This document shows, one piece after another, positions 38,751 to 44,865 of a DNA stretch of 46,138 bases (position 1 is its first letter; each line of letters starts with the position of its first letter). The position numbers were made by a program, and so were the translations under genes. This DNA comes from a virus. A model generated the notes under the pieces. It saw only the letters and a program-made list of their open reading frames with translations. It was not told the DNA's origin and did not search any database. The stretch lies in IMG/VR virus record IMGVR_UViG_3300034374_010341, positions 1 to 46,138 of that record. One strand, given 5' to 3'.

Positions 38751-39547
38751 GCGGCTTTCTCCTGATGCTCTCTTTCTGCTTCAAGAATAGCGCGGCCTAT
38801 GATTTCAGGGATTTGGGGAACTACGGCGTTACCGAGGGCTCCAACTCGGTCCATAAAGGTGGGAAGCCCATCATCTTTTCTATGATCACGGTAGTTTCCG
38901 GCATCGTAAAGCCTAGAGCTAAGAAAATTGGCCAAGCCCTTACTTGGTGCGTTGACCTTAAGCGCTGCGACTTCAGTTGTGTTGAAACTTTGAAACGACC
39001 GATTGTCAAGGCGTCCGATTTTAGAGGTGTAGGCAACAACCCAGACTCTCTCTCTGCTATGGGGAGCGCCCAAGGCTGCCGCTGGTATGTTTTCCCATTC
39101 AGCATCATACCCGAGGCCGGCCAAGTCCGCGAGTATTCTTCCAAACCACCGTCCTCGCCATTCGCTTGGGCCACTAAGCAAGTTTGCGACGTTTTCCACA
39201 ATGATGTATTTCGGTCTAAGCTCGCTAGAAAGTCTAACGATTTCGGACCACAACCCACTTCTTGTGCCTTCCTCAATGCCATCTTTTTTCCCAGCAACGC
39301 TGATGTCTTGGCAAGGGAACCCCCCTGTAATGACATCAACGGCAATTCCATCGGAAGCAAGCTTTGTGGCTGTGAGTTCTCTAACATCGTCATAAATAGG
39401 CACCTCTGGCCAATGCTTTTTCAATACTTTTTGGGGAAAGGGCTCAATCTCGCAAAAGGCGACTGTTTCAAATCCCCCCGTTCTCTCTAGGCCTAGAGAA
39501 AATCCGCCGATTCCCGCAAAGAGATCAAGGACACGTAGCTTGTTCAT
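38747..39547 (-). CDS. DNA (cytosine-5) methyltransferase
   Basis: A 266-residue C5 methyltransferase. Motif I FAGIGG at 10-15, motif IV PCQ with catalytic Cys79, motif VI ENV at 118-120, motif VIII RERVW at 165-169 and motif X GNAV at 239-242 are all intact. The target-recognition region between VIII and X is short (about 65 residues). No restriction partner is near, so it probably protects phage DNA from host nucleases or alters expression. It overlaps rusA by 4 bases. Another open frame of 190 codons is nested inside it. Confidence 0.92.
   Translation of the reverse strand: MNKLRVLDLFAGIGGFSLGLERTGGFETVAFCEIEPFPQKVLKKHWPEVPIYDDVRELTATKLASDGIAVDVITGGFPCQDISVAGKKDGIEEGTRSGLWSEIVRLSSELRPKYIIVENVANLLSGPSEWRGRWFGRILADLAGLGYDAEWENIPAAALGAPHSRERVWVVAYTSKIGRLDNRSFQSFNTTEVAALKVNAPSKGLANFLSSRLYDAGNYRDHRKDDGLPTFMDRVGALGNAVVPQIPEIIGRAILEAEREHQEKAA
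38821..39393 (-). other. Nested 190-codon frame inside the methyltransferase gene
   Basis: On the same strand but another frame, it begins at ATG 39393. Its C-terminal part (TWPASGMMLNGKTYQRQPWALPIAERESGLLPTP) resembles a motif I recall from phage proteins annotated near C5 methyltransferases. It may be an overprinted gene, or only the shifted reading of motif VIII. No independent ribosome site was found. Confidence 0.25.
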
Positions 39548-39948
39548 GCGGCTTCCACAAACACAGAAACAGCATCTTCCAAGCCGTAGGACTTGCGGAT
39601 TTCCAAATGATCAATAGAGGCGTCATCATTGTAGACGATCTTGTTCATGCCATCCAAAACGGCCTTGCCGATATTGTCTACATCAGGCCTAGACGTGTGC
39701 TTTAACTCACCGTCTAAAGCTGCTTGCTTTTTCTTTTTTGACCACGACTTAGCAGGTGTGAACTGCGCCCAGATAATCGCTTTTAGCCCCCCTTCTAAAG
39801 GATCGACCCCTTCCATAGCCACAGCCGCTTCTTTCGCTACCAGCGCCTCAAAATCTGTTGTCTTACCAGGGGTGTAGTAACCGTACTTACCCTTTCGGGC
39901 TCGAGCTTTGGCGACTGGTCGGGAGTTTACGGTGAAGGTGATCATCAA
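39544..39948 (-). CDS. rusA: RusA-type Holliday junction resolvase
   Basis: 134 residues matching RusA, a dimeric nuclease that resolves Holliday junctions. Seen: the KARARKGKYGYYTP basic start, the acidic site RPDVDNIGKAVLDGMN at 87-102 (Asp89, Asp91) and the DD pair at 108-109. Two ATGs in a row open the frame. It should clear branched recombination intermediates before packaging, matching the annealing proteins of the early operon. Confidence 0.9.
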   Translation of the reverse strand: MMITFTVNSRPVAKARARKGKYGYYTPGKTTDFEALVAKEAAVAMEGVDPLEGGLKAIIWAQFTPAKSWSKKKKQAALDGELKHTSRPDVDNIGKAVLDGMNKIVYNDDASIDHLEIRKSYGLEDAVSVFVEAA

Positions 39949-40214
39949 GCCGCTTCCTCAAACAGGTCAGGCTGCATTCCAAGAGCGCGCTTGTAGAGAT
40001 CAAGCAAATGATCCTGCTCCTGACGGTCGGTTTCTTCCATCTTTCTGAGCTTGATTAACTGGCGCATGATTTTTGTGTCAAAGCCATTGCCCTTGGCTTC
40101 CTTGAATATCTCGCTGATATCTGTTGCTATTGTCTCCTTCTCGGAATTCAACCTCTCCACACGCTCTATGTACTGGCGCAAGAGATCGCCAGCAATGCCG
40201 CCAACTTCAGACAT
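39945..40214 (-). CDS. DUF2312/GapR-like nucleoid protein
   Basis: 89 residues. The opening GGIAGDLLRQYIERVERLNSEKETI and the RQLIKLRKM...YKRAL end are the hallmarks of the DUF2312 family, whose best-known member, Caulobacter GapR, binds overtwisted DNA and aids replication. It is nearly all coiled coil. Phage copies may help phage replication or disturb host chromosome work. It overlaps rusA and the gene before it. Confidence 0.85.
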   Translation of the reverse strand: MSEVGGIAGDLLRQYIERVERLNSEKETIATDISEIFKEAKGNGFDTKIMRQLIKLRKMEETDRQEQDHLLDLYKRALGMQPDLFEEAA

Positions 40215-40458
40215 TTTGCTTCTCCATTGCTTCTATTAGTGCCGCTGTGCCGCCACCGGGCAGCTTAGGCAAATTTAGTGGTTCCGTTGGCTTGTTAGCG
40301 TGCAGAACGTACACCCTGAGCTTTCTATGGGCTTCTGGCCCGCCCTCTCTCCCGTAGAGATCAACGGACGCCTTCGCTAATGAGGCCATTTGGCAAATCT
40401 GCTCAAAGTCAAAACCACTCAGGTTTTCAGGAACAGGCGTGTTAAACGGATAGCTCAT
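40207..40458 (-). CDS. Hypothetical protein
   Basis: An unrecognised 83-residue protein, with FDFEQICQMASLAKASVDLYGREGG in the first half and a glycine/proline linker in the second. ATG overlaps the previous stop. Confidence 0.5.
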   Translation of the reverse strand: MSYPFNTPVPENLSGFDFEQICQMASLAKASVDLYGREGGPEAHRKLRVYVLHANKPTEPLNLPKLPGGGTAALIEAMEKQNV

Positions 40459-40607
40459 TTCCCATTCTCCGCTCTGTGAAAGTCCCGCTGATCAATGACA
40501 TCATTCAGGAGCCACCTAGGTTCTAAGTTAAGGTCATCGTCGATGAACCTAGACAACAGCAGCACGACAAAGCAGCAAACGATCATTGTGATCAGATATC
40601 TACCCAT
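40455..40607 (-). CDS. 50-residue single-pass membrane protein
   Basis: The N-terminus is one membrane helix (LITMIVCCFVVLLL); the rest is polar and acidic. Start and stop overlap the neighbouring genes, which supports translation. Unknown. Confidence 0.55.
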   Translation of the reverse strand: MGRYLITMIVCCFVVLLLSRFIDDDLNLEPRWLLNDVIDQRDFHRAENGK

Positions 40608-40779
40608 TTTTCAGTTCCGCCATTTTCGACACGAGCAAATCAACAGACCGGGTAAAAGCACTTTTTTCAGCCGTCACTGCCATTGCCGCCGCTGTACTCT
40701 CGGGGGATAGCTTTTTGATCTGCTTCTCAAAGTCCGCTAAGATTTCCTCTCTCGCATTCAGAATATCTTCGATCTTCAC
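40600..40779 (-). CDS. 59-residue helical protein
   Basis: GTG overlaps the stop of the HTH gene (GTGA) with a GGGAGG site within that gene's last codons. Charged helix (IEDILNAREEILADFEKQIKKLS). Unknown. Confidence 0.5.
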   Translation of the reverse strand: MKIEDILNAREEILADFEKQIKKLSPESTAAAMAVTAEKSAFTRSVDLLVSKMAELKNG

Positions 40780-41084
40780 GCTTCGCCTCCCATGCTTAAA
40801 GCATTGCGTACAGTGTCAACGATGGCGGCATTCTGTGTTGCGTTAGCCAGAACAGTGTCACCCGTCGTTTGGGCCCATACGAGGCGGAACCTCTGGCTAT
40901 TGACACAAAGGCTAAGCAGCTTCGAACCGCTCGGCTCACAGGTGCCGTTGAACCAGTTGTCAACGGTTTTGGGGGTTACGTTGGCAGCGATAGCCGCTGA
41001 TCTCAGGGCTTCCGGCCCCGCTCCGAATGCGTCGTTGAGCATTTTGGGAAAAACTTTTCCCATTTTTGGAAAGTCATTATCCAT
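40776..41084 (-). CDS. HTH regulator downstream of Cro region (CII-slot)
   Basis: About 102 residues from the ATG at 41084, chosen because GGAG lies 6 bases before it; the open frame runs to 41249, and Met at 41204 is possible. Residues about 20-60 (FGAGPEALRSAAIAANVTPKTVDNWFNGTCEPSGSKLL) are an HTH with the TVDNWFNG recognition-helix pattern. It follows the Cro-side terminator at 41226-41250, the place of cII in lambda-like maps; a CII-like role is only positional. Confidence 0.6.
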   Translation of the reverse strand: MDNDFPKMGKVFPKMLNDAFGAGPEALRSAAIAANVTPKTVDNWFNGTCEPSGSKLLSLCVNSQRFRLVWAQTTGDTVLANATQNAAIVDTVRNALSMGGEA

Positions 41085-41216
41085 TTTCATCTCCATTGTT
41101 GTTGGAGATGAAGACACGATACGTAAATGGTCGTTATCGTTGGAGCGCTTAGGAGCCGGTGAAGATGTTACTTCGCTAATTATTGTTGTTTGTTGTGCGA
41201 ACATGGAGGAAACCTT
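41085..41216. promoter_or_regulatory. Possible operator region upstream of HTH gene
   Basis: ACGATA and TATCGT form an inverted repeat within 41119-41143, separated by 13 bases. The region before the HTH start has no coding content if the start at 41084 is right. Confidence 0.35.
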
Positions 41217-41366
41217 GTGAAAGATAAAAAAACCGGTGGCCTTATCCACCTATCGAGTTTTACTAATCGGATTGTTAATGAGCTGGAATCCAAGCGGGTG
41301 AACCACCCAAGACAAGGCCAGCTCTTGTTGACGATTCGAGGAGACGGGAAGCATAAAGGCGATTGA
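41217..41366 (+). CDS. Possible 49-residue basic protein
   Basis: GTG preceded by a strong GGAGG site at 7 bases. The basic peptide contains FTNRIVNELESKRVNHPRQG. It runs antisense to the Cro-side transcript and its start overlaps a terminator hairpin, so it may be spurious in spite of the good ribosome site. Confidence 0.35.
   Translation: MKDKKTGGLIHLSSFTNRIVNELESKRVNHPRQGQLLLTIRGDGKHKGD
41226..41250 (-). terminator. tR1-like terminator on Cro side
   Basis: The minus strand reads GGTGG, 6 bases, CCACC, GG and seven T. It lies between the Cro-like operon and the HTH gene at 41084. This is the relative place of tR1 in lambda, so it may be an antitermination control point. Confidence 0.6.
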
Positions 41367-41554
41367 TCGTGCCGCTTCCCGCTCTTCGATCAGACGCGGG
41401 GACTTGCGCTGATTGCGTATTTGGTAGCGGTGAGGCTGAGGGAAGGAGGATAGAGGGAACTAAGCCCCACCGCTTTACAGGCGCGCGAGTGATGATATAC
41501 GCGCCCGAACTCATTGGATTAAACTTTGGGTGTGAGAGCCAAGTTCAGCGCTAG
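41275..41554. other. Ambiguous small frames on both strands
   Basis: Minus: a 79-codon frame whose ATG overlaps the stop of the 41684 gene (ATGA). Plus: a frame from TTG 41363 or GTG 41369 to 41554 with a CADC pair. Neither has a convincing composition plus ribosome site, so I cannot choose. Confidence 0.3.
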
Positions 41555-41684
41555 CAACAACCGCCATCACCGCAAACAACCAGTATTCGGTGTTCAGCGG
41601 TATGGTGCCATCAGGGTCAAGCCCTTTGTTGATAGCCGCAAGAACGGCGAACGTGATACCTGCCCCAAGCAAAGCACCTATCAT
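41511..41684 (-). CDS. Small two-helix membrane protein after Cro
   Basis: 57 residues from ATG overlapping the Cro-like stop (ATGA). Hydrophobic segments at about residues 2-18 and 33-46. The longer frame to 41732 lies within the Cro-like gene. Unknown; possibly an exclusion or lysis-timing protein. Confidence 0.55.
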   Translation of the reverse strand: MIGALLGAGITFAVLAAINKGLDPDGTIPLNTEYWLFAVMAVVASAELGSHTQSLIQ

Positions 41685-41887
41685 GCTGCTTTTCCTTTTT
41701 CGTCTGCGTAGCAGTTCATCCAAGCATCGCACTGTTCAATGGTCTTGGTTGTGACGGACCCCCGTCCCTTTATCTCCCGCAGGAATGACGGCCACTTTCC
41801 TATTTCGCGGCTAAACTTTGTGTCACTGATGCCATACTCACTTTGGAACAGGACAATCCGGTCGATGAACTCTGAATAAATACTCAT
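41681..41887 (-). CDS. Cro-like repressor
   Basis: 68 residues. The sequence YSEFIDRIVLFQSEYGISDTKFSREIGKWPSFLREIKGRGSVTTKTIEQCDAW has the spacing of a small HTH repressor. It is divergent from the CI-like gene, is the first gene after a promoter containing one of the shared operators, and ends GKAA. These support a Cro function; the HTH match is moderate. Confidence 0.65.
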   Translation of the reverse strand: MSIYSEFIDRIVLFQSEYGISDTKFSREIGKWPSFLREIKGRGSVTTKTIEQCDAWMNCYADEKGKAA

Positions 41888-41893
41888 TGTTTC

Positions 41894-41922
41894 TTTATAT
41901 AGGTTTTTACCTACATCGTCAA
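41894..41922 (-). promoter_or_regulatory. Leftward early promoter (PR-like)
   Basis: The minus strand has TTGACG, 17 bases, TATAAA. The operator TAGGTAAAAACCTA fills most of the spacer, so repressor binding would block polymerase directly. It drives the Cro-like gene and the minus-strand early genes. Confidence 0.8.
41900..41913. promoter_or_regulatory. Repressor operator O1
   Basis: TAGGTTTTTACCTA, with 5-base arms TAGGT/ACCTA around TTTT. Identical to the copies at 42777 and 42806. Confidence 0.8.
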
Positions 41923-41932
41923 TGAGAAAACA

Positions 41933-41946
41933 TAGGTTTATGCCTA
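41933..41946. promoter_or_regulatory. Repressor operator O2 (variant)
   Basis: TAGGTTTATGCCTA keeps the outer TAGG/CCTA. It lies next to the putative -35 box of the repressor gene, where it could mediate autoregulation, as OR sites do for PRM. Confidence 0.7.
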
Positions 41947-41947
41947 T

Positions 41948-41976
41948 TTGCCTGTAAGCTTGTTTCTAAATATGTT
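41948..41976 (+). promoter_or_regulatory. Repressor promoter (PRM-like), leaderless
   Basis: TTGCCT, 17 bases, TATGTT. The expected start of transcription, 6-7 bases after the -10 box, falls on the ATG at 41983, and no ribosome site is present, so the mRNA is probably leaderless, like lambda cI from PRM. Confidence 0.5.
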
Positions 41977-41982
41977 GCTGCG

Positions 41983-42654
41983 ATGATTCACAAGGACAAA
42001 TTGCGCGCGTTGATTAAGGACTCCGATTACTCCAATCGGTCCCTGTCGCTAGCTGTTGGGACAAATCCAACGCTGATCGCTGACATATTCAAACGCCCAT
42101 CAGGCAACGCAACGCTAGACAAGCTGTCTGCGCTTGCGTCAGCTCTCGGCTGTTCAATCTCTGACTTTACTGACTACTCCGAGGCGACCGCGCCAGAAGA
42201 CGAGCTAGAGAACCTAAATAGAGACTACATTGCTTTGGTTGGCTCTGTGCAAGCGGGATCGTGGAGGGAAGAAGCTGCCACTCCACAAGACGTGATCCAA
42301 TTAGGACTTGCCTTTCCTGATCTCCCGAAGCCTCAATTTGCGTACAAAGTTGAGGGAGAAAGCATGAACAAGCATGCACTGCCTGGTCATTTTTGGGTGT
42401 GCCACGCTTACGAGGATGCTAACAACGAGGCTGCATCTGGCCACTTCGTCGTGGTTGAGCGTTCACGAGGACAGCTGATTGAACGAACGGTTAAGAAATT
42501 AGTGTTTTCATCGAACGGAAACATGGAATTCTGGCCTGACTCCCATGACGACAATTGGCAAAGCCCGTACATCCCAGCCGAAGTTACAGGCCAAACTGAC
42601 GAGACTTATAGAATCATCGCTAGAGCGCGCATAGTGCTAAGCGAACGCCTTTAA
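41983..42654 (+). CDS. CI/LexA-like self-cleaving repressor
   Basis: 223 residues. The N-terminal HTH spans about 1-65 (LIKDSDYSNRSLSLAVGTNPTLIADIFKRPSG). The C-terminal S24 peptidase domain has the probable cleavage pair Ala91-Gly92 in GSVQAGSW, the catalytic Ser127 in GESMN and Lys171/172 in the RTVKKL strand. It should hold the lysogenic state by binding the TAGGTTTTTACCTA operators on both sides of its gene, and be inactivated by RecA during the SOS response. Confidence 0.9.
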   Translation: MIHKDKLRALIKDSDYSNRSLSLAVGTNPTLIADIFKRPSGNATLDKLSALASALGCSISDFTDYSEATAPEDELENLNRDYIALVGSVQAGSWREEAATPQDVIQLGLAFPDLPKPQFAYKVEGESMNKHALPGHFWVCHAYEDANNEAASGHFVVVERSRGQLIERTVKKLVFSSNGNMEFWPDSHDDNWQSPYIPAEVTGQTDETYRIIARARIVLSERL

Positions 42655-42776
42655 CTGCCCATACTCCTCCCAAGTCAAGGCACGTCGCCCCTGCCCCCGC
42701 CATCCCCTAAAGCGGTGAGAGCCTCACGCAATAAAGAGACATATGGACAAATGCGCGTGTTGTTTTTTTTGGAATG

Positions 42777-42790
42777 TAGGTTTTTACCTA
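42777..42790. promoter_or_regulatory. Repressor operator O3
   Basis: TAGGTTTTTACCTA, 15 bases before O4 and just upstream of the -35 box of the rightward early promoter. Identical to O1 and O4. Confidence 0.8.
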
Positions 42791-42798
42791 TATTTCTG

Positions 42799-42827
42799 TT
42801 GACAATAGGTTTTTACCTATATATTGT
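42799..42827 (+). promoter_or_regulatory. Rightward early promoter with operator O4
   Basis: TTGACA is followed by 17 bases and TATTGT (TATATT begins two bases earlier). Operator O4, TAGGTTTTTACCTA, lies at 42806-42819 inside the spacer, the same design as the leftward promoter. It drives the recombination operon. Confidence 0.8.
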
Positions 42828-42853
42828 ATCCCTATAACCAAGGGAGACAAACA

Positions 42854-43024
42854 ATGCTCATCACCAAAGACACACCAGCAGAAGACATCGCAAAGCTCTT
42901 AATCGAACTAGACCTAGATGAGGTCGTTATCATGGAGATAGAGAGCGCTTGGAACGAGCAGAGCCCCATGAACATTGGCGCTGTAATCAACGATCCAGTC
43001 TTTGCAAGTAAGGAGGCCGCGTGA
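42854..43024 (+). CDS. Small early protein, paralogue of 37181 gene
   Basis: 56 residues from ATG with a GGGAG site 8 bases upstream; the longer frame from TTG 42824 would start inside the promoter. The core LDEVVIMEIESAWNE...INDPVF matches the 37181 protein. It ends SKEAA, codons that contain the AAGGAGG site of the next gene. As first gene of the rightward early operon it could be regulatory. Confidence 0.65.
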   Translation: MLITKDTPAEDIAKLLIELDLDEVVIMEIESAWNEQSPMNIGAVINDPVFASKEAA

Positions 43025-43290
43025 TGCCTCAAGTTAATGAGCACTTCGAGTTCTCCGACATCTCCGAAACTCAAGCCCTTGCCACCTTCTTAATCACCGG
43101 CGGCGTTAAGTTCGAATATGACCCCAAAGGTCAGACATTTCAAAAGGAAGCCCCCTTCTTTGTTGATGGCGAAGACTGGCTTTGCGTCGGCGACTGCATC
43201 TATAGCGACGGCATGATCATCAGAAACGGACGCGCCATCAATGAACCCAGTCAATCCCTAGGAGAGCAAAGGGATAGGGCGTCAGCTTAA
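43021..43290 (+). CDS. Small early protein (complete copy)
   Basis: 89 residues, GTG overlapping the previous stop, or ATG directly after. Mostly short strands with FDEYDP-like and DWLCVGDCIYSDG segments. The last 56 residues are repeated at the left end of the window. Not recognised. It lies directly before the intrinsic terminator and is therefore a candidate antiterminator or leader regulator, by position only. Confidence 0.65.
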   Translation: MMPQVNEHFEFSDISETQALATFLITGGVKFEYDPKGQTFQKEAPFFVDGEDWLCVGDCIYSDGMIIRNGRAINEPSQSLGEQRDRASA

Positions 43291-43423
43291 TAAGCGGCCC
43301 TCCAGTTAAGTCGACCGTCAAGCCAAGACGCTAAATTGGCCATTAAGTACCTCCCTAAAACTACTCCTGGCTCAAGGGTCAGGAGGCTTTTTAAAGCTCT
43401 CTAAGGAGAGTTTCAGAAAGCAA
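43118..43423. repeat. Right copy of long flanking repeat (partner 1-316)
   Basis: The first 124 bases are identical to the start of the window; later there are five substitutions and a 10-base deletion relative to the left copy. Ends at CAGAAAGCAA, the left edge of the cassette swap. Confidence 0.95.
43364..43392 (+). terminator. Intrinsic terminator in early leader (right copy)
   Basis: CTCCTG/CAGGAG stem with a 10-base loop followed by GC and five T, as at 257-285. The stem is unchanged between copies while neighbouring bases differ, which suggests selection on the structure. Confidence 0.6.
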
Positions 43424-43437
43424 TTCTCAACTGAGAC

Positions 43438-43487
43438 GGCTGGTGAAGCGTTATCGCAAATAGCCTGAGTAAGTCAGGTCACCAGCC
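43438..43487 (+). promoter_or_regulatory. Three-way-junction RNA leader of right cassette
   Basis: GGCTGGTGA (43438-43446) pairs perfectly with TCACCAGCC (43479-43487). Inside, CCTGA-GTAAG-TCAGG forms a perfect hairpin, and GCG-TTAT-CGC a short one. The AAAGGA ribosome site of the next gene begins 3 bases after the closing stem, so folding could affect translation. The left cassette lacks this element. Confidence 0.6.
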
Positions 43488-43501
43488 AGAAAGGAACGAA
43501 G

Positions 43502-44191
43502 ATGCCAGAGGCAGCAATAGGCCACAACAACCCGCCCTCACCTGTTCAGGAGCTGACTGTCGAGCTTGATAGCTTGATGGTTGAAGCAAAAAATTGGCTG
43601 GACGGTACACCGGTTCAGAACGAAGGCCAGATGGCCGCTGTCGAAAAGCTAGTTGCCATGTCGAAAGACATCACCAAGCGCGCCAAAGCGACCAAGGAAG
43701 AAGAATACCGCCCTCATAAAGAGGCAGGCGATAAGGTTGTCGCTACTTGGAAGCCCATTCTCGACGACACTAAGAAAATCACGGATGGCTGTAACGCTAT
43801 TCTGTCTAAATTCAAAGCTGACTTGGCGGCGAAGAAGGCCGCAGAAGCCAGGGCGATCAAAGAAAAAGCCGAACGGGAGCTTGAGGAAGCAAGGAAGGCA
43901 GCCGCCACCGTAGACAAGGGAGACCTTGAGGCAAGGCAGCAAGCTGACGATCAAGCATTGGCCGCAAGACAACAAATGGCCGCCGCCCAAAGGCACAGCA
44001 AAGAAGCTCATGTTAAGGGTCTTCGCACAGTAACTGAATACGTCGTCGTTGATGGTAGGGCTTGCATTAATTGGATCGCCACACACGACAAGGAAGCCGT
44101 TCAAAACTTCATGAATGAATATGCCCGCCGCAAGGGTCATTTGACCCCAATCGCAGGCGTTGAAAAGCAAAGCAGAAAGGTAGCTGTGTGA
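43502..44191 (+). CDS. Recombination-operon helper protein, coiled coil
   Basis: 229 residues. The N-terminus, with IGHNNPPSP, is an opening common to alphaproteobacterial phage proteins placed before annealases. A long charged coiled coil spans about 90-175 (KAKEEE, RAIKEKAERELEEARKAAA). The C-terminus is a small folded part (LRTVTEYVVVDGRACINWIATHDKEAVQNFMNEYARRKG). Comparable proteins are annotated DUF1351-like; the function is unknown. It overlaps the Rad52-like gene by ATGGA. Confidence 0.65.
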   Translation: MPEAAIGHNNPPSPVQELTVELDSLMVEAKNWLDGTPVQNEGQMAAVEKLVAMSKDITKRAKATKEEEYRPHKEAGDKVVATWKPILDDTKKITDGCNAILSKFKADLAAKKAAEARAIKEKAERELEEARKAAATVDKGDLEARQQADDQALAARQQMAAAQRHSKEAHVKGLRTVTEYVVVDGRACINWIATHDKEAVQNFMNEYARRKGHLTPIAGVEKQSRKVAV

Positions 44192-44865
44192 TGGACTGGA
44201 ATCTAGTCTCTGAAAAACTCTCCCAGCCTTTGGACCAAAAGAACGTAGTAAAGCCGTCTGGCAAGTTCGGTCCTCAAGGCGATTATATTGAAGGCTGGCA
44301 CGCGATCAATGAAGCCAATCGGATCTTCGGTTTTGATGGGTGGTCGTACAGCATCAATCTTATAAAGGACAGTCTTGTTGAAGGCGTTGACCGCAATAGC
44401 AACCCGCAATGGCAAGCCGCATACACCTGCATTTGCACAGTCAAAGTTGATGGTGTCACCCGTCAAGATGTTGGCTTCGGTTCAGGCTTTGCTAAGCAGG
44501 TTGGGGACGCAATCGAAGGCGCGACAAAGGAAGCCGTAACGGACGCCCTAAAGCGTTGCTTGCGAACTTTCGGCAACCCGTTTGGCTTGGCCCTTTATGA
44601 CAAAAGCAAATCAAACGTTGTTGATGCCGAGGCCGAGGCAGCCAAATTGGCAGGGCAGCAAGAGGCTGTTGATAATTTCATTACTCAAGTCAAGAACGGC
44701 CTCCCTTCATTCACGAACGCCCTTGACCTGGACAACGCTCTTAAGGGGATAAAAGACAAGCTAAGCCATTTAGCCAAAAACTTCCCTGACAAGCATCAAG
44801 ATCTAATGACGACAATTCAAGCTCGCCAAGATCAACTCAACACCCAAATGGAGGACGCAGCCTAA
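44188..44865 (+). CDS. Rad52/22-like single-strand annealing protein
   Basis: 225 residues matching the Rad52/Rad22 family. The core runs through LSQPLDQKNVVKPSGKFGPQGDYIEGWHAINEANRIFGFDGWSYSI, a VDGVTRQDVGFGSGF strand, and KQVGDAIEGATKEAVTDALKRCLRTFGNPFGLALYD, the strongly conserved DNA-binding segment. The C-terminal 80 residues are a variable helical tail. It anneals complementary ssDNA, the same job as the ERF protein of the left cassette but by a different protein family. It is followed directly by ssb. Confidence 0.9.
   Translation: MMDWNLVSEKLSQPLDQKNVVKPSGKFGPQGDYIEGWHAINEANRIFGFDGWSYSINLIKDSLVEGVDRNSNPQWQAAYTCICTVKVDGVTRQDVGFGSGFAKQVGDAIEGATKEAVTDALKRCLRTFGNPFGLALYDKSKSNVVDAEAEAAKLAGQQEAVDNFITQVKNGLPSFTNALDLDNALKGIKDKLSHLAKNFPDKHQDLMTTIQARQDQLNTQMEDAA

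Noticed and set aside
38765-39490. 241-codon plus-strand frame over the methyltransferase gene
   Set aside because: Antisense shadow; no ribosome site and no domain.
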